29,353 bases of DNA from JBDRNO01 sp043811005 (GCA_043811005.1 JBDRNO010000077.1:1-29353), one strand, 5' to 3'; shown: positions 1-8,327, counted from the stretch's first letter. Notes: generated by a model from the letters alone, not told the origin. A program made the numbers and translations.

Positions 1-5
1 ATTCC

Positions 6-141
6 AAATATCAATTATCAAATGACCGAAACAGTTTTGGTCATTGAGTTTTTGAGCATTGTGATTTATTTGTTATTTGGTACTTGTAATTTGTAATTTT
101 AAAATTCATCCAAACATTCGGACTTTATAGACGGACACTAA
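6..141. repeat. Left arm of 136 bp inverted repeat shared with the contig's right end
   Basis: These 136 bases are the exact reverse complement of 29218-29353, with no mismatch found by direct reading. The arm is AT-rich. It contains a small hairpin, ATGACC (22-27) with GGTCAT (39-44), and a tail of degenerate ATTTGT/TTGTAATT words. No ORF of note lies inside. Similarity stops at 141/142, just after GGACACTAA. Housekeeping genes lie between the arms, so a mobile-element boundary is unlikely. The probable explanation is two copies of a dispersed repeat at which assembly ended. Confidence 0.9.
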
Positions 142-156
142 TTATACCTCACCCTG

Positions 157-198
157 CCCTCTCCTATCCACCCTGTCGGTAGCCGAAAAAGGAGAGGG
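157..198. repeat. Palindromic repeat, CCCTCTCC...GGAGAGGG hairpin
   Basis: CCCTCTCC (157-164) pairs perfectly with GGAGAGGG (191-198) around a 26-base loop that contains a minor CGG-TAG-CCG hairpin. It belongs with the GC-rich hairpins at 8695-8713, 20984-21002 and 21092-21110, which suggests one dispersed family. The rest of the 142-380 gap downstream of frr holds CCAG-rich degenerate words (about 325-375) and no gene that can be supported. Confidence 0.65.
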
Positions 199-380
199 AG
201 ATCCACCACGCAACACATCATCATCTTAAGGCATCCGCTAAAAAATGGTTCTTTGAAGGATAGGTGCAACCTGTAACCAGTTGACACTAAGCAGTAGGCA
301 ATTGACAATGACTATGATTATGACAAATATCCAATATCCAGCATCCAGTGTAAAGAATCCAGCAACCAAGCAATCCGCAA

Positions 381-944
381 TTATATCGTCATTATCTCTT
401 TCTCTTTCACTTCCATATGTTCATCAATTGTTGCAATGTAAGAGTTGGTTAAATCCTGTACTTTGGATTCAGCATCTTTTCCTGCATCTTCAGCCAAGCC
501 ACTCTTTACAAGTTTTTTTAACTCTTCATTTGCATCTCTTCTGATATTTCTGATGCTCACTTTGCTATATTCTGCCTCAGATTTAGCTTGCTTTACCAAA
601 TCCTTTCTCCTTTCTTCGGTTAAAGCTGGTATCTTTATCCTGATTATCTCCCCGTCATTTTGAGGGTTAAGCCCTAAGTTTGCCTGTAATATTGCTTTTT
701 CAACAGGTCCTACCATCATTTTTTCCCAGGGTTTTACAGCCAAGGTATGGGCATCAATGGCACCGATATTTGCAACCTGACTTAAAGTAGTGTTGACCCC
801 GTAATATTCGACAAAAACGCTATCGAGCATTTGAGGATTTGCTTTGCCAGCCCTAATTTTTAGCAGCTCTGATTCTAAGTAGGCAATGGATTTTTTCATG
901 CTCTCCTCTGTATGAGCTATTACAAATTGTGCTTCTTCATCCAT
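381..944 (-). CDS. frr: Ribosome recycling factor
   Basis: The 187-residue product is a full-length ribosome recycling factor, which acts with EF-G to split the post-termination ribosome in the cytoplasm. The family pattern is clear: an N-terminal helix with the ELLKIRAGKANPQMLD segment, the YYGVNTTLSQVANI hinge, the compact beta domain with LGLNPQNDGEIIRI and IPALTEERRKDL, and the long C-terminal helices with VSIRNIRRDANEELKKL. It is the last gene of the minus-strand translation cluster and starts 59 bp after pyrH, its usual partner. The ATG at 944 sits in an A-rich, SD-less context typical of Bacteroidota. No terminator was recognised downstream, only repeats. Confidence 0.97.
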   Translation of the reverse strand: MDEEAQFVIAHTEESMKKSIAYLESELLKIRAGKANPQMLDSVFVEYYGVNTTLSQVANIGAIDAHTLAVKPWEKMMVGPVEKAILQANLGLNPQNDGEIIRIKIPALTEERRKDLVKQAKSEAEYSKVSIRNIRRDANEELKKLVKSGLAEDAGKDAESKVQDLTNSYIATIDEHMEVKEKEIMTI

Positions 945-970
945 TTTTATTATTTTTAATAAATCCGTCC

Positions 971-982
971 CGATAGCTATCG
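971..982. repeat. Short palindrome CGATAGCTATCG between pyrH and frr
   Basis: A perfect 12 bp palindrome lies in the 59 bp pyrH-frr spacer. It is too short and lacks the T-run of an intrinsic terminator. It fits the general presence of small palindromic repeats in this genome's intergenic gaps. Confidence 0.4.
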
Positions 983-1003
983 CTTTACAAAGTTATGCTC
1001 TTA

Positions 1004-1711
1004 TTAAAATTCAACCAGTGTCCCCACTGCTTCCCCTTCAATTACTTTTCGCAGGTTGCCGGGTTTGTTCATGTCAAAAACAATAACCGGCAACTTGTTT
1101 TCATTGCATAATGTAAAAGCAGTCAAATCCATCACATTAAGCCCTTTCTCATATACTTCGGAGAATGAGATTTTATCGTATTTAGTAGCTGATTTGTCTT
1201 TTTCGGGGTCTGCAGAATAAATACCGTCAACTCGCGTTCCTTTAAGAATAACATCGGCTTCAATCTCAATAGCTCTTAAAGAAGCTGCAGTATCAGTAGT
1301 AAAATAAGGATTTCCGGTTCCCGCTCCAAAAATCACCACACGTCCTTTTTCAAGATGCCTGATAGCCCTTCTACGGATGAACGGTTCGCATATTTGTTCC
1401 ATCTTGATTGCAGAAAGCAAGCGAGTGTGAATGGAAATATCTTCCAGGGCAGATTGCAAAGCCATACTGTTAATTACTGTTGCCAGCATCCCCATATAAT
1501 CAACCTGTACCCTGTCAATATCAGTCTCTTTTGCCTGAATACCTCTGAAAAAATTACCACCCCCAATAACAACAGCAACCTGAACACCTTTATCCGTAAT
1601 GCTCTTAATTTCAGATGCATATTGGGAAACCCTTTCATGGTCAATCCCAAATTTATGTCTACCCGTTAATGATTCACCACTTAGCTTTAAAAGTATTCTT
1701 TCGTATTTCAC
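1004..1711 (-). CDS. pyrH: UMP kinase
   Basis: The 235-residue protein is a bacterial-type (amino acid kinase fold) UMP kinase, which phosphorylates UMP to UDP in pyrimidine nucleotide synthesis. Visible landmarks are the N-terminal LLKLSGESLTG phosphate-binding loop, the VVIGGGNFFRG loop, DYMGMLATVINSMALQ, the GAGTGNPYFTTDTAA segment and the DGIYSADPEKD region. Length is normal for the family. The start codon is GTG (1709-1711), chosen because it gives the usual MKYERILLKLSG N-terminus. It lies between tsf and frr, the common bacterial order. The 303 bp gap upstream holds a repeat and no gene. Confidence 0.97.
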   Translation of the reverse strand: MKYERILLKLSGESLTGRHKFGIDHERVSQYASEIKSITDKGVQVAVVIGGGNFFRGIQAKETDIDRVQVDYMGMLATVINSMALQSALEDISIHTRLLSAIKMEQICEPFIRRRAIRHLEKGRVVIFGAGTGNPYFTTDTAASLRAIEIEADVILKGTRVDGIYSADPEKDKSATKYDKISFSEVYEKGLNVMDLTAFTLCNENKLPVIVFDMNKPGNLRKVIEGEAVGTLVEF

Positions 1712-1854
1712 TTTGGTTGGTTGGTTAATTTACAGTATCGGAATTTACTCATACCTTTAGGCATGCTACACAAAACCCCTCGTGAATACTTTGTATTTCA
1801 ATGTATAAACCTGATATACTGTTAATTAATCCGACAGCTGGTGGATTTAGCAAT

Positions 1855-1925
1855 CAGGTTCTTGGTTCTAGGCACTGGCCTTCGCAGGCTGTAGCCTGCT
1901 TTGGCAGGCGAAGGAGTACCCAGTA
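1855..1925. repeat. Composite palindromic repeat in the tsf-pyrH gap
   Basis: The gap 1712-2014 contains no gene. At its centre are nested palindromes: CCTTCGC (1879-1885) pairs with GCGAAGG (1908-1914), and GCAGGC (1884-1889) with GCCTGC (1894-1899). These are flanked by CCAG-type words (TTCTTGGTTCTAGG, and ACCCAGTAAC near 1918-1927). Further on, ACATTGAAATTCCGA (about 1969-1983) recurs near 18394-18408, so both places carry parts of one dispersed family. A triple AACC motif lies at 1713-1727 just before the pyrH start. Confidence 0.6.
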
Positions 1926-2014
1926 ACATTATCTTATTTATACTTAACTCAATAATATATAATATCTACATTGAAATTCCGAGGCTATAAATTCGCATAT
2001 CAGCATCGCATTCA

Positions 2015-2851
2015 CTAATTTCCTAAAGCAAACCGTTTAAATGAGGTTACTCTCAAATCCTTATCTGCTTCGAGTAATAATTGCCGTATAGTTATTTTCC
2101 TGTCTTTTATGTATTCCTGGTTTAACAAAGTGCTTTCCTTGTAAAACTTGTTTAACTTTCCCAAGGCAATTTTTTCCAGGATATTTTCAGGTTTTCCTTC
2201 CCGTTTTGCTTGTTCTTTACCTATTTCCAATTCTCTTTCAATGATCTCCTTATCAACATCATCCTTATCAATGGCAACAGGGTTCATTGCTGCGATCTGC
2301 ATTGCTACTTCTTTACCAATCTCATCAATGCCTTTTACGGTTTTCTTATTTAAACCAACCAATGATGCTAACCTGTTGCCGGGATGATTATAAGCAAATA
2401 CCTTGTCAGATTCTATGATCTCATAATGAGACAGCTCGATTTTTTCTCCTGTTTTTCCAGTTAAGTCGATTATACTTTCTTCAACACTTCTCTTGTTCAG
2501 AGTTAGTGATTTGAAATTATCAATTGATGCAGGTTTGTTTTCAATAGCGAGATCAACCAGTAAGTTTGCTAATTGGACAAATTCATTATTTTTTGCAACA
2601 AAATCAGTTTCACAGTTTAAAACTATAACCGCACCAATTTCCCCGTCATTAGAGAATTTTGCTAATACGAGACCTTCTATTGCTTCTCTACCTTCTCTTT
2701 TTGCGGCTATATTCTTCCCTTTCTTTCTCAATATGATGATGGCTTTTTCAAAGTCGCCTTCAGCTTCTACCAAGGCAATTTTGCAATCCATCATGCCTGC
2801 TCCTGTCTGTTTTCTCAGATTATTAACCTCTGTTGCGGTGATCTTTGTCAT
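2015..2851 (-). CDS. tsf: Elongation factor Ts
   Basis: The 278-residue product is EF-Ts, the nucleotide exchange factor that recycles EF-Tu-GDP. The N-terminal UBA-like domain carries VNNLRKQTGAGMMDCKIAL, and the core carries the diagnostic CETDFVAKN motif that contacts EF-Tu. The dimerisation domain includes GKEVAMQIAAMNP. Length is typical for Bacteroidota. It follows rpsB by 44 bp on the same strand, the near-universal rpsB-tsf pairing, so co-transcription is expected. Confidence 0.97.
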   Translation of the reverse strand: MTKITATEVNNLRKQTGAGMMDCKIALVEAEGDFEKAIIILRKKGKNIAAKREGREAIEGLVLAKFSNDGEIGAVIVLNCETDFVAKNNEFVQLANLLVDLAIENKPASIDNFKSLTLNKRSVEESIIDLTGKTGEKIELSHYEIIESDKVFAYNHPGNRLASLVGLNKKTVKGIDEIGKEVAMQIAAMNPVAIDKDDVDKEIIERELEIGKEQAKREGKPENILEKIALGKLNKFYKESTLLNQEYIKDRKITIRQLLLEADKDLRVTSFKRFALGN

Positions 2852-2895
2852 TTTTTAATCAATTTACTATGTTATGTTCTTACAATCAAGTTCAG

Positions 2896-3903
2896 TTATT
2901 CACTCTTGGCTGTCACCTTATTGGTTTCTATTTTAGCTGTATCTTTGCGGTAAGATGCTTTTCCCCCCATATTTGTCTTGGCTGGGGGTGATTTGGCTTC
3001 CTTGTTTTCGTCTTTCTTCGGGTAAATATTTACCTTACCTTTCCTTTCAGCATACAGGTTGGACACGCTTTTCTTGCGGGGTCGCAGTCCGGACAGATGA
3101 TCTGGACGGTATGTACTATCCGGTTCTGTTTCGCTTTCTTTCTCTTTTTTTTCCGGTTCCTCTGATGTTTTCGTTTCTTTCTTTTCTGCTAATATTGCTT
3201 CTTCCTCTTTTTCCTTACTCCTCTCTTCGAGACCTTCCATAACAGCTTTAGTCATAATTTCCACTATTAATAATATTGATTTTGAAGAGTCATCATTTGC
3301 AGGGATAGGAAAATCAACCAATTTTGGATTAGAATTTGTATCAACCATAGCAAATGTAGGGATGTTTAATTTCCTTGCTTCAGCAACGGCTATGTGTTCT
3401 TTCATAATATCTACTACAAACAGGGCGGCAGGTAAACGCGTCAGATCAGCAATACTGCCTAAGTTCTTTTGTAACTTTTCTCTCTGCCGACTGATCTGTA
3501 ATCTCTCTTTTTTTGAGATGTTCTCAAAAGTACCGTCAGTTGACATTTTGTCAATTGTTGCCATTTTCTTAACGGCTTTTCTTATAGTATGGAAGTTTGT
3601 CAGCATTCCTCCCGGCCACCTTTCGGTGGCATAAGGCATATTAACTCTCTTAACAAGATTCTCTACAATTTCCTTAGCTTGTTTTTTTGTTGCTACAAAT
3701 AATATCTTTCTTCCCGATTTGGCAATCTGTTTTAACGCAGAGGCAGCTTCTTCAATTTTCTCCATGCTTTTGTTTAGATCAATGATATGAATTCCATTGC
3801 GCTCCATAAAAATGAAAGGAGACATATTGGGATTCCATTTTCTTTTTAAATGGCCAAAGTGTACTCCTGAATCCAGTAATTCTTTATAATTTGTTCTTGG
3901 CAT
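2896..3903 (-). CDS. rpsB: 30S ribosomal protein S2 with long charged C-terminal tail
   Basis: Residues 1 to about 230 form a standard S2 core: LLDSGVHFGHLKRKWNPNM at the N-terminus, FVATKKQAKEIV, RWPGGMLTNF, and the PTFAMVDTNSNP/IPANDDSSKSI region that closes the domain. The remaining 100 or so residues are a low-complexity Lys/Glu-rich extension that ends in a basic, Thr/Ala-rich tail. E. coli S2 has 241 residues and this one has 335. Extended S2 tails occur in Bacteroidota, but this one is long. It lies downstream of rpsI across a 375 bp repeat-filled gap, and upstream of tsf. Confidence 0.96.
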   Translation of the reverse strand: MPRTNYKELLDSGVHFGHLKRKWNPNMSPFIFMERNGIHIIDLNKSMEKIEEAASALKQIAKSGRKILFVATKKQAKEIVENLVKRVNMPYATERWPGGMLTNFHTIRKAVKKMATIDKMSTDGTFENISKKERLQISRQREKLQKNLGSIADLTRLPAALFVVDIMKEHIAVAEARKLNIPTFAMVDTNSNPKLVDFPIPANDDSSKSILLIVEIMTKAVMEGLEERSKEKEEEAILAEKKETKTSEEPEKKEKESETEPDSTYRPDHLSGLRPRKKSVSNLYAERKGKVNIYPKKDENKEAKSPPAKTNMGGKASYRKDTAKIETNKVTAKSE

Positions 3904-3978
3904 ATATAAATAATATTAAAATTTATGTTTTTCTATATGGTTTATATTAATATTTAACTTTTTGCATTTAATAATTAG

Positions 3979-4206
3979 TTGCTGGTTTCTTGTTACTGGT
4001 CACTGGGTTACTATGTATAAGTATCTTTATATTACTCTTTTTCTAAAGCTTGTATAAACAGCATGTCATGGCGACATGCCATCGATTTATCTTCTTTCCT
4101 AAAATTTCCAGCAGACTATGAAGATTATCGTACAATTTTTTATTTTTCAATACAATTTATAGTTTCTAAACCAGTAACCAGTAACCAGCAGCCAGTAGCC
4201 AGCAAC
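3979..4206. repeat. Repeat element with CCAG-rich inverted arms in the rpsI-rpsB gap
   Basis: The gap 3904-4278 has no gene. It is occupied by an element with degenerate inverted arms: a left arm of CTGG words (GCTGGTTTCTTGTTACTGG, then CACTGGG, 3979-4008) and a right arm of CCAG words (CCAGTAACCAGTAACCAGC and following, 4171-4204). Between them lies a smaller hairpin, GCATGTC (4061-4067) with GACATGC (4073-4079). The general design matches 11401-11612. It separates two ribosomal protein genes that are usually close together. Confidence 0.65.
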
Positions 4207-4278
4207 TGTATCATGTTTTTATTTCCTTAATTATAAGTAATTATATTTTTTCAATCAACACAGGAAGCTATATCTAAT

Positions 4279-4665
4279 TTATCGCTTACTGAATTGAAAT
4301 TTTTTACGTGCTTTTTTCTGTCCGGATTTTTTGCGTTCAACCATTCTCGGGTCCCTGGTAAGCAAACCGTTTGATCTAAGTTTTTGCCGGTTTTCAGCAT
4401 CAACTTTCACGAGCGCCCTTGAAATAGCCAACCTTAGGGCTTCTGCCTGCCCAGATACCCCACCTCCATCAATATTGACTTTTATATCAAATTTATCCTT
4501 GTTATCAGTAACTTCAAAGGGGCGGTTTATTGTTTGTTGTAAATGTATTGCGGGGAAATATTCTTTATAATTTTTTTTATTTACAACAATAATACCATTG
4601 CCTGCTTTCATATAGATACGGGCTACCGATGTTTTTCTTCTGCCAATAGTGTTGATCACTTCCAT
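4279..4665 (-). CDS. rpsI: 30S ribosomal protein S9
   Basis: The 128-residue protein is S9 of the small subunit head. It shows the N-terminal TIGRRKTSVARIYMKAGNG, the central GGGVSGQAEALRLAISRAL, and the conserved basic C-terminus that reaches the P site, ending KKARKKFQFSKR with the final arginine intact. It follows rplM by 31 bp on the same strand in the classical L13-S9 pair. Confidence 0.98.
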   Translation of the reverse strand: MEVINTIGRRKTSVARIYMKAGNGIIVVNKKNYKEYFPAIHLQQTINRPFEVTDNKDKFDIKVNIDGGGVSGQAEALRLAISRALVKVDAENRQKLRSNGLLTRDPRMVERKKSGQKKARKKFQFSKR

Positions 4666-4696
4666 GTTTTATTTAATATTTTTAATAAAATTGATT

Positions 4697-5146
4697 TTAA
4701 GTACCTAATTTAATTTCTTTTGGACTCTGTGCCTGATGAGGATGTTCCGTACCTACATATACATAAAGATTTTTAAATAATTTACTTGCCAATTTGTTTT
4801 TAGGAAGCATTCCTTTTACAGCTCTTTCTACCAATGCGGTTGGTTTTTTTTCAAAAAGTTCTTTGGGAGTTGTTCTTTTTTGTCCCCCGGGATATCCGGT
4901 ATGAGTAAAGTATTTCTTGCCTTCCCATTTATTGCCGGTTAATCTGACTTTTTCGGCATTGATAACAATAACATTATCACCACAATCAACATGAGGGGTA
5001 AAATTGGGTTTGTATTTTCCCCTTAGGTGCTTTGCTATCTCAGAAGAGAGTCGTCCCAGAACCTTGTTCTCTGCATCAAAAAGCAGCCATTCTTTATCAA
5101 CAGTTGCTTTGTTTGCCGATATCGTTTTATAGCTTAATGTATCCAT
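4697..5146 (-). CDS. rplM: 50S ribosomal protein L13
   Basis: The 149-residue product is L13, an early-assembly 23S rRNA-binding protein. Landmarks are WLLFDAENKVLGRLSSEIA, LRGKYKPNFTPHVDCGD, VIVINAEKVRLTGNKW, YFTHTGYPGG and the GMLPKNKLA motif. It heads the minus-strand translation cluster. A convincing promoter lies at 5180-5210, immediately upstream, in the short space after kbl. Confidence 0.98.
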   Translation of the reverse strand: MDTLSYKTISANKATVDKEWLLFDAENKVLGRLSSEIAKHLRGKYKPNFTPHVDCGDNVIVINAEKVRLTGNKWEGKKYFTHTGYPGGQKRTTPKELFEKKPTALVERAVKGMLPKNKLASKLFKNLYVYVGTEHPHQAQSPKEIKLGT

Positions 5147-5179
5147 TTTTATTTATTATACTAATATGAAAAAGGGGTG

Positions 5180-5210
5180 CAAAGTTAATCAATATTCTTA
5201 AATACACAAC
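5180..5210 (-). promoter_or_regulatory. Bacteroidota-type promoter for the rplM operon
   Basis: Read on the minus strand, a TTG element (5207-5209) is followed after exactly 19 bases by TAACTTTG (5180-5187), matching the Bacteroidota TAnnTTTG -7 element. The bases that follow, CACCCC, resemble starts seen upstream of ribosomal genes in this phylum. The rplM ATG is about 35 bp downstream. The match comes from reading the sequence; the start site is unproven. Confidence 0.6.
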
Positions 5211-5213
5211 TTC

Positions 5214-6401
5214 TCATGTAATGATTTTTAATTCTTTTCCAATTTTTATAAAAGCGCCAATAGCTTTATCAATGTGTTCTTTATTATGAGCTGCAGAGAG
5301 CTGAACGCGAATACGCGCCTGACCCTTTGGTACAACGGGATAGAAAAAGCCGATAACATAAATCCTTTCCTTCAATAATTTGTCGGCAAAGACTTGTGAT
5401 TGTTTGGCATCGTAGATCATGATGGGAACGATCGGAGACTCTCCTGGTTTTAAATCGAAGCCGGCTTTTGTTATTTCCTCTCTGAAATACTTTGTATTAT
5501 CCATTAATCTGTCGCGCAGCTCGGTGGTCTCGCTTAGCAGGTCTAACACGGCAGTAGCAGCGCCAACAATAGGCGGAGCCAGTGAATTGGAAAATAAATA
5601 GGGCCGTGATCTCTGCCTGAGCATTTCAATGATCTCTTTTCTACCCGATGTAAATCCTCCCAGTGAGCCGCCTAAAGCTTTGCCCAAGGTGCTCGTGATA
5701 ATATCAATCTTGCCAATCACATTGCGATATTCATGTGTGCCTCTTCCTGTTTTGCCGATAAAACCCGAAGCGTGACTGTCATCCACCATTACAATAGCAT
5801 GGTGTTTTTCTGCCAGTTCGCATATTTTATCCAAAAGTGCAATATCTCCATCCATTGAGAAAACCCCGTCAGTACAGATTACCCTGTGCCTGGCTGACTG
5901 GGCTTCCCGGAGTTTTGATTCCAGGTCATCCATGTCGCTGTGATCATAACGAAATCGCTGGGCTTTACACAGCCGTACCCCGTCAATGATAGATGCATGA
6001 TTCAATGCATCGGATATAATGGCATCCTCCGGGCCATAAAGTGGTTCAAATATACCGCCATTTGCATCAAAGCAAGCAGCATAAAGAATTGAGTCATCTG
6101 TTCCCAGGAACCTGGCAATTTTTTGCTCTAATTCCCTGTGAATATCCTGTGTGCCGCAAATAAAACGAACTGATGACATCCCGTAACCATGGGTGTCGAG
6201 GGCTTTCTTGGCTGCTTCAATAACCTTTGGATGTGATGACAAACCAAGGTAATTGTTGGCGCAAAAGTTTAAGACAGTCTCGCCTTTAACTATTATTTCC
6301 GCGCCCTGAGGGGATGTAATTATCCTTTCATTTTTAAACAGCCCTGATTCTTCTATTGATTTAAGCTCTTTTTGAAGAAATGGTTGAAATTTTCCGTACA
6401 T
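5214..6401 (-). CDS. kbl: Glycine C-acetyltransferase (2-amino-3-ketobutyrate CoA ligase)
   Basis: The 395-residue protein is a PLP-dependent alpha-oxoamine synthase. KBL links 2-amino-3-ketobutyrate and CoA with glycine and acetyl-CoA in threonine catabolism. Visible features are FCANNYLGLSSHP (46-58), YGMSSVRFICGTQ, the DALNHASIIDG segment, VDDSHASGF (about 206-214) contacting PLP, and STLGKALGGSLGGF with the presumed Schiff-base Lys241. SVRFICGTQ and the overall length favour KBL over serine palmitoyltransferase or 8-amino-7-oxononanoate synthase, although these paralogues cannot be fully excluded by eye. No threonine dehydrogenase gene lies nearby. A possible -7 element TAAATTTG (6422-6429, minus) precedes it, without a clear -33 box. 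Confidence 0.88.
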   Translation of the reverse strand: MYGKFQPFLQKELKSIEESGLFKNERIITSPQGAEIIVKGETVLNFCANNYLGLSSHPKVIEAAKKALDTHGYGMSSVRFICGTQDIHRELEQKIARFLGTDDSILYAACFDANGGIFEPLYGPEDAIISDALNHASIIDGVRLCKAQRFRYDHSDMDDLESKLREAQSARHRVICTDGVFSMDGDIALLDKICELAEKHHAIVMVDDSHASGFIGKTGRGTHEYRNVIGKIDIITSTLGKALGGSLGGFTSGRKEIIEMLRQRSRPYLFSNSLAPPIVGAATAVLDLLSETTELRDRLMDNTKYFREEITKAGFDLKPGESPIVPIMIYDAKQSQVFADKLLKERIYVIGFFYPVVPKGQARIRVQLSAAHNKEHIDKAIGAFIKIGKELKIIT

Positions 6402-6625
6402 TTATTTTATTTTTTTATTTACAAATTTATTTAGGGGTTAAAATTATATAATTTTCCAGAAGCTATAATGTTTTTTATGTTTTTATATAAAAAAATAAAA
6501 TGTAAAAAAAATTAAAATTCAGATAAAAAATGAACCAAACAATTTATTAAAAACCGTAACTTATATGAAATAAATTTCGTAGTATTAATAATAAAACATT
6601 TTATCACTTTTTAAATCCTTTAATT

Positions 6626-7068
6626 ATGAGAACAACAATTTATACTATTACTATTCTATTCGATTCGCCATTTTGGTCTTGAACATTTATCCGGGAGCTT
6701 ATCCTGGTTTTATCCGGAGTGTTAATGCCCAGGTGATTTTTCAGAAAACTTATGGAGGACCAAACTATGAGTTTGGTGTATCAGTTCAACAAACTATCGG
6801 ACTAAAACCCAACAACTACCAACAAACTCAAATTAAAATTTACCCAAATCCATTCAGTGCTTATACTCATATAAAATTTAGGAATAACAAAAAAGAAAAA
6901 CACACCTTGACCCTTTACAATTCATTTGGCCAATTAGTACAACAAAGTGACAATATTTCAACCGGACAAATAAGAATAGAAAGAGATAATTTGACGAATG
7001 GGTTATATTTCTTCCAACTACGAACCGACAGTGAAATAATTGGAAATGGGAAATTGATAATTAACTGA
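6626..7068 (+). pseudogene. Remnant of a T9SS-exported protein: broken signal peptide joined to the sorting domain
   Basis: An ATG at 6626 opens a secretion-signal-like start (MRTTIYTITI) but hits a stop after 18 codons. The other frame continues the signal, RFAILVLNIYPGAYPGFIRS, then VNAQ, followed by VIFQKTYGGPNYEFGVSVQQT. That last segment resembles the start of Bacteroidota extracellular repeat proteins with QKTYGG...SVQQT units. Directly after SVQQT comes a C-terminal type A sorting domain: IKIYPNPFSAYTHIKF, LYNSFGQLVQ, and LTNGLYFFQLRT to a GKLIIN end. The frameshift falls in a slippery ATT/CTATTC stretch (about 6646-6664). The body of the protein is missing, apparently by internal deletion; CAACAAACT occurs on both sides of the probable junction (6788-6796 and 6829-6837). 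The intact frame 6673-7068 could still encode a short peptide. Confidence 0.7.
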
Positions 7069-7077
7069 CAACCTGTG

Positions 7078-8181
7078 TTAACCGAGCTGATAAACCTTCC
7101 CTGGCAGGCATTTGACCACTCCTGAAAACTCAAGGGTCAATAACATAGAAGCAACCTTACTGGTGCTCATTTGGGATTTTAAGCAAATGGTGTCTATTCC
7201 GAGAGAACCATCCTCTTTTAAAATATCTATCAGTACTTTTTCTTCAGGTTTTAAATCAACGAACATTTTCTTTTGAACGGCATGTTTTTTTGACTTTTTG
7301 TTTTCCCAGCCCATAAGATATTCCAGGTCTTTCACGGATTCTATCAAAGCTGCCTTGTTGATCTTGATCAACCAGTTGCAACCCTCGGAATATGTATCAT
7401 TTAACCTGCCGGGTACTGCAAAAACATCCCTGTTATATGAATTTGCTATCTCTGCAGTTATCAACGCACCTCCTCTTCTTGCTGACTCAATTACTATAAG
7501 TGCATCAGGTAAACCGGCGATTATCCTGTTTCTCTTCGGAAAGTTCTCCCTGTCGGGATTTGTCTGGCTCAAAAAATCTGTAACCACACCTCCTTTTCCC
7601 TGCATCTTTTCTGCAACGGATTTATGCAAAGAGGGATAGATCCTGTCATGTCCATGTGCTACAACCGCAACTGTTTGCAAGTTGTTTTTTATAGCGGCTT
7701 TATGCGCACAAATATCGATTCCATAAGCAAGCCCGCTTACTATCAAAACATTGTGAGTAACAAGATCCTCAACTAACTTTGTGCACATCTTTTTGCCGTA
7801 ATCACTGGCATTGCGCGTTCCTACAATACTAACTATTTTTTGTGCGTTCAAATCCATCTTCCCTTTACAATACAGCATAATAGGGCTATCATCACAGTAT
7901 TTCAGGCGATTGGGATAATCATCATCTAAATAAAACAAGGGATGTATGTTGTTCTTTTGGATATAGGCAATTTCTTGCTCGGCTCTGCTTAATACTGTCT
8001 GAGCCAAAATTGCATTCGCAATCCCGCTTCCAACCAAGGGAATTTTTAACAGGTTCCCTTTTTTCTCCTTAAAAACGGCTTCAACACCTCCGCAGTAAGC
8101 AATAAGCCGTTTTGCCACAACATCGCCTACTCCGTCAATTAGAGATAATCCTATCCTATATTTCAATTGTTCGTCTTGCAT
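7078..8181 (-). CDS. dprA: DNA-processing protein DprA (Smf)
   Basis: DprA binds incoming single-stranded DNA in natural transformation and loads RecA. The N-terminus has a helix-hairpin-helix/SAM-like region (GVGDVVAKRLIAYCGG). The Rossmann-like DprA core follows, with VSIVGTRNASDYGKK, IVSGLAYGIDICAH, FPKRNRIIAGL and SARRGGALITAEIA. The C-terminal 65 residues form the winged-helix DprA_WH domain (EEKVLIDILKEDG...TSKVASMLLTLEFSGVV). The frame opens further at a TTG (8202), but the ATG at 8181 sits in an A-rich context and gives the family-like start MQDEQLKYRIGL, so it was chosen. It converges with the T9SS remnant, whose frame ends 9 bp away. No other competence gene is visible here. Confidence 0.95.
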   Translation of the reverse strand: MQDEQLKYRIGLSLIDGVGDVVAKRLIAYCGGVEAVFKEKKGNLLKIPLVGSGIANAILAQTVLSRAEQEIAYIQKNNIHPLFYLDDDYPNRLKYCDDSPIMLYCKGKMDLNAQKIVSIVGTRNASDYGKKMCTKLVEDLVTHNVLIVSGLAYGIDICAHKAAIKNNLQTVAVVAHGHDRIYPSLHKSVAEKMQGKGGVVTDFLSQTNPDRENFPKRNRIIAGLPDALIVIESARRGGALITAEIANSYNRDVFAVPGRLNDTYSEGCNWLIKINKAALIESVKDLEYLMGWENKKSKKHAVQKKMFVDLKPEEKVLIDILKEDGSLGIDTICLKSQMSTSKVASMLLTLEFSGVVKCLPGKVYQLG

Positions 8182-8237
8182 TTTGATAAAGTTATCGAGC
8201 AATTGGCAAAATTAATATATTTATAAATCTACTAAAA

Positions 8238-8291
8238 ACGAATTACACTAATTTTCACTAATTTCTTGTTTTAATTCGTGAAATTTGTGGC
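8238..8291. repeat. Dispersed repeat remnant upstream of kdsB
   Basis: ACGAATTA (8238-8245) and TAATTCGT (8272-8279) form an inverted repeat in the dprA-kdsB divergent gap, followed by GAAATTTGTGGC. A related string, GTGAAATCAGTGCAATTCGTGG, recurs at 16886-16907 downstream of fic. These look like two copies of a GTGAAATTxGTGxAATTCGTGG family rather than gene-specific operators. Confidence 0.45.
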
Positions 8292-8327
8292 AATATTTCT
8301 TTTTCTCGTTTATTTAAATCAATATTT

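Noticed and set aside
445..663. Hydrophobic plus-strand ORF opposite frr
   Set aside because: Antisense reading of frr helices gives Ser/Leu/Phe-rich pseudo-membrane sequence; no independent support.
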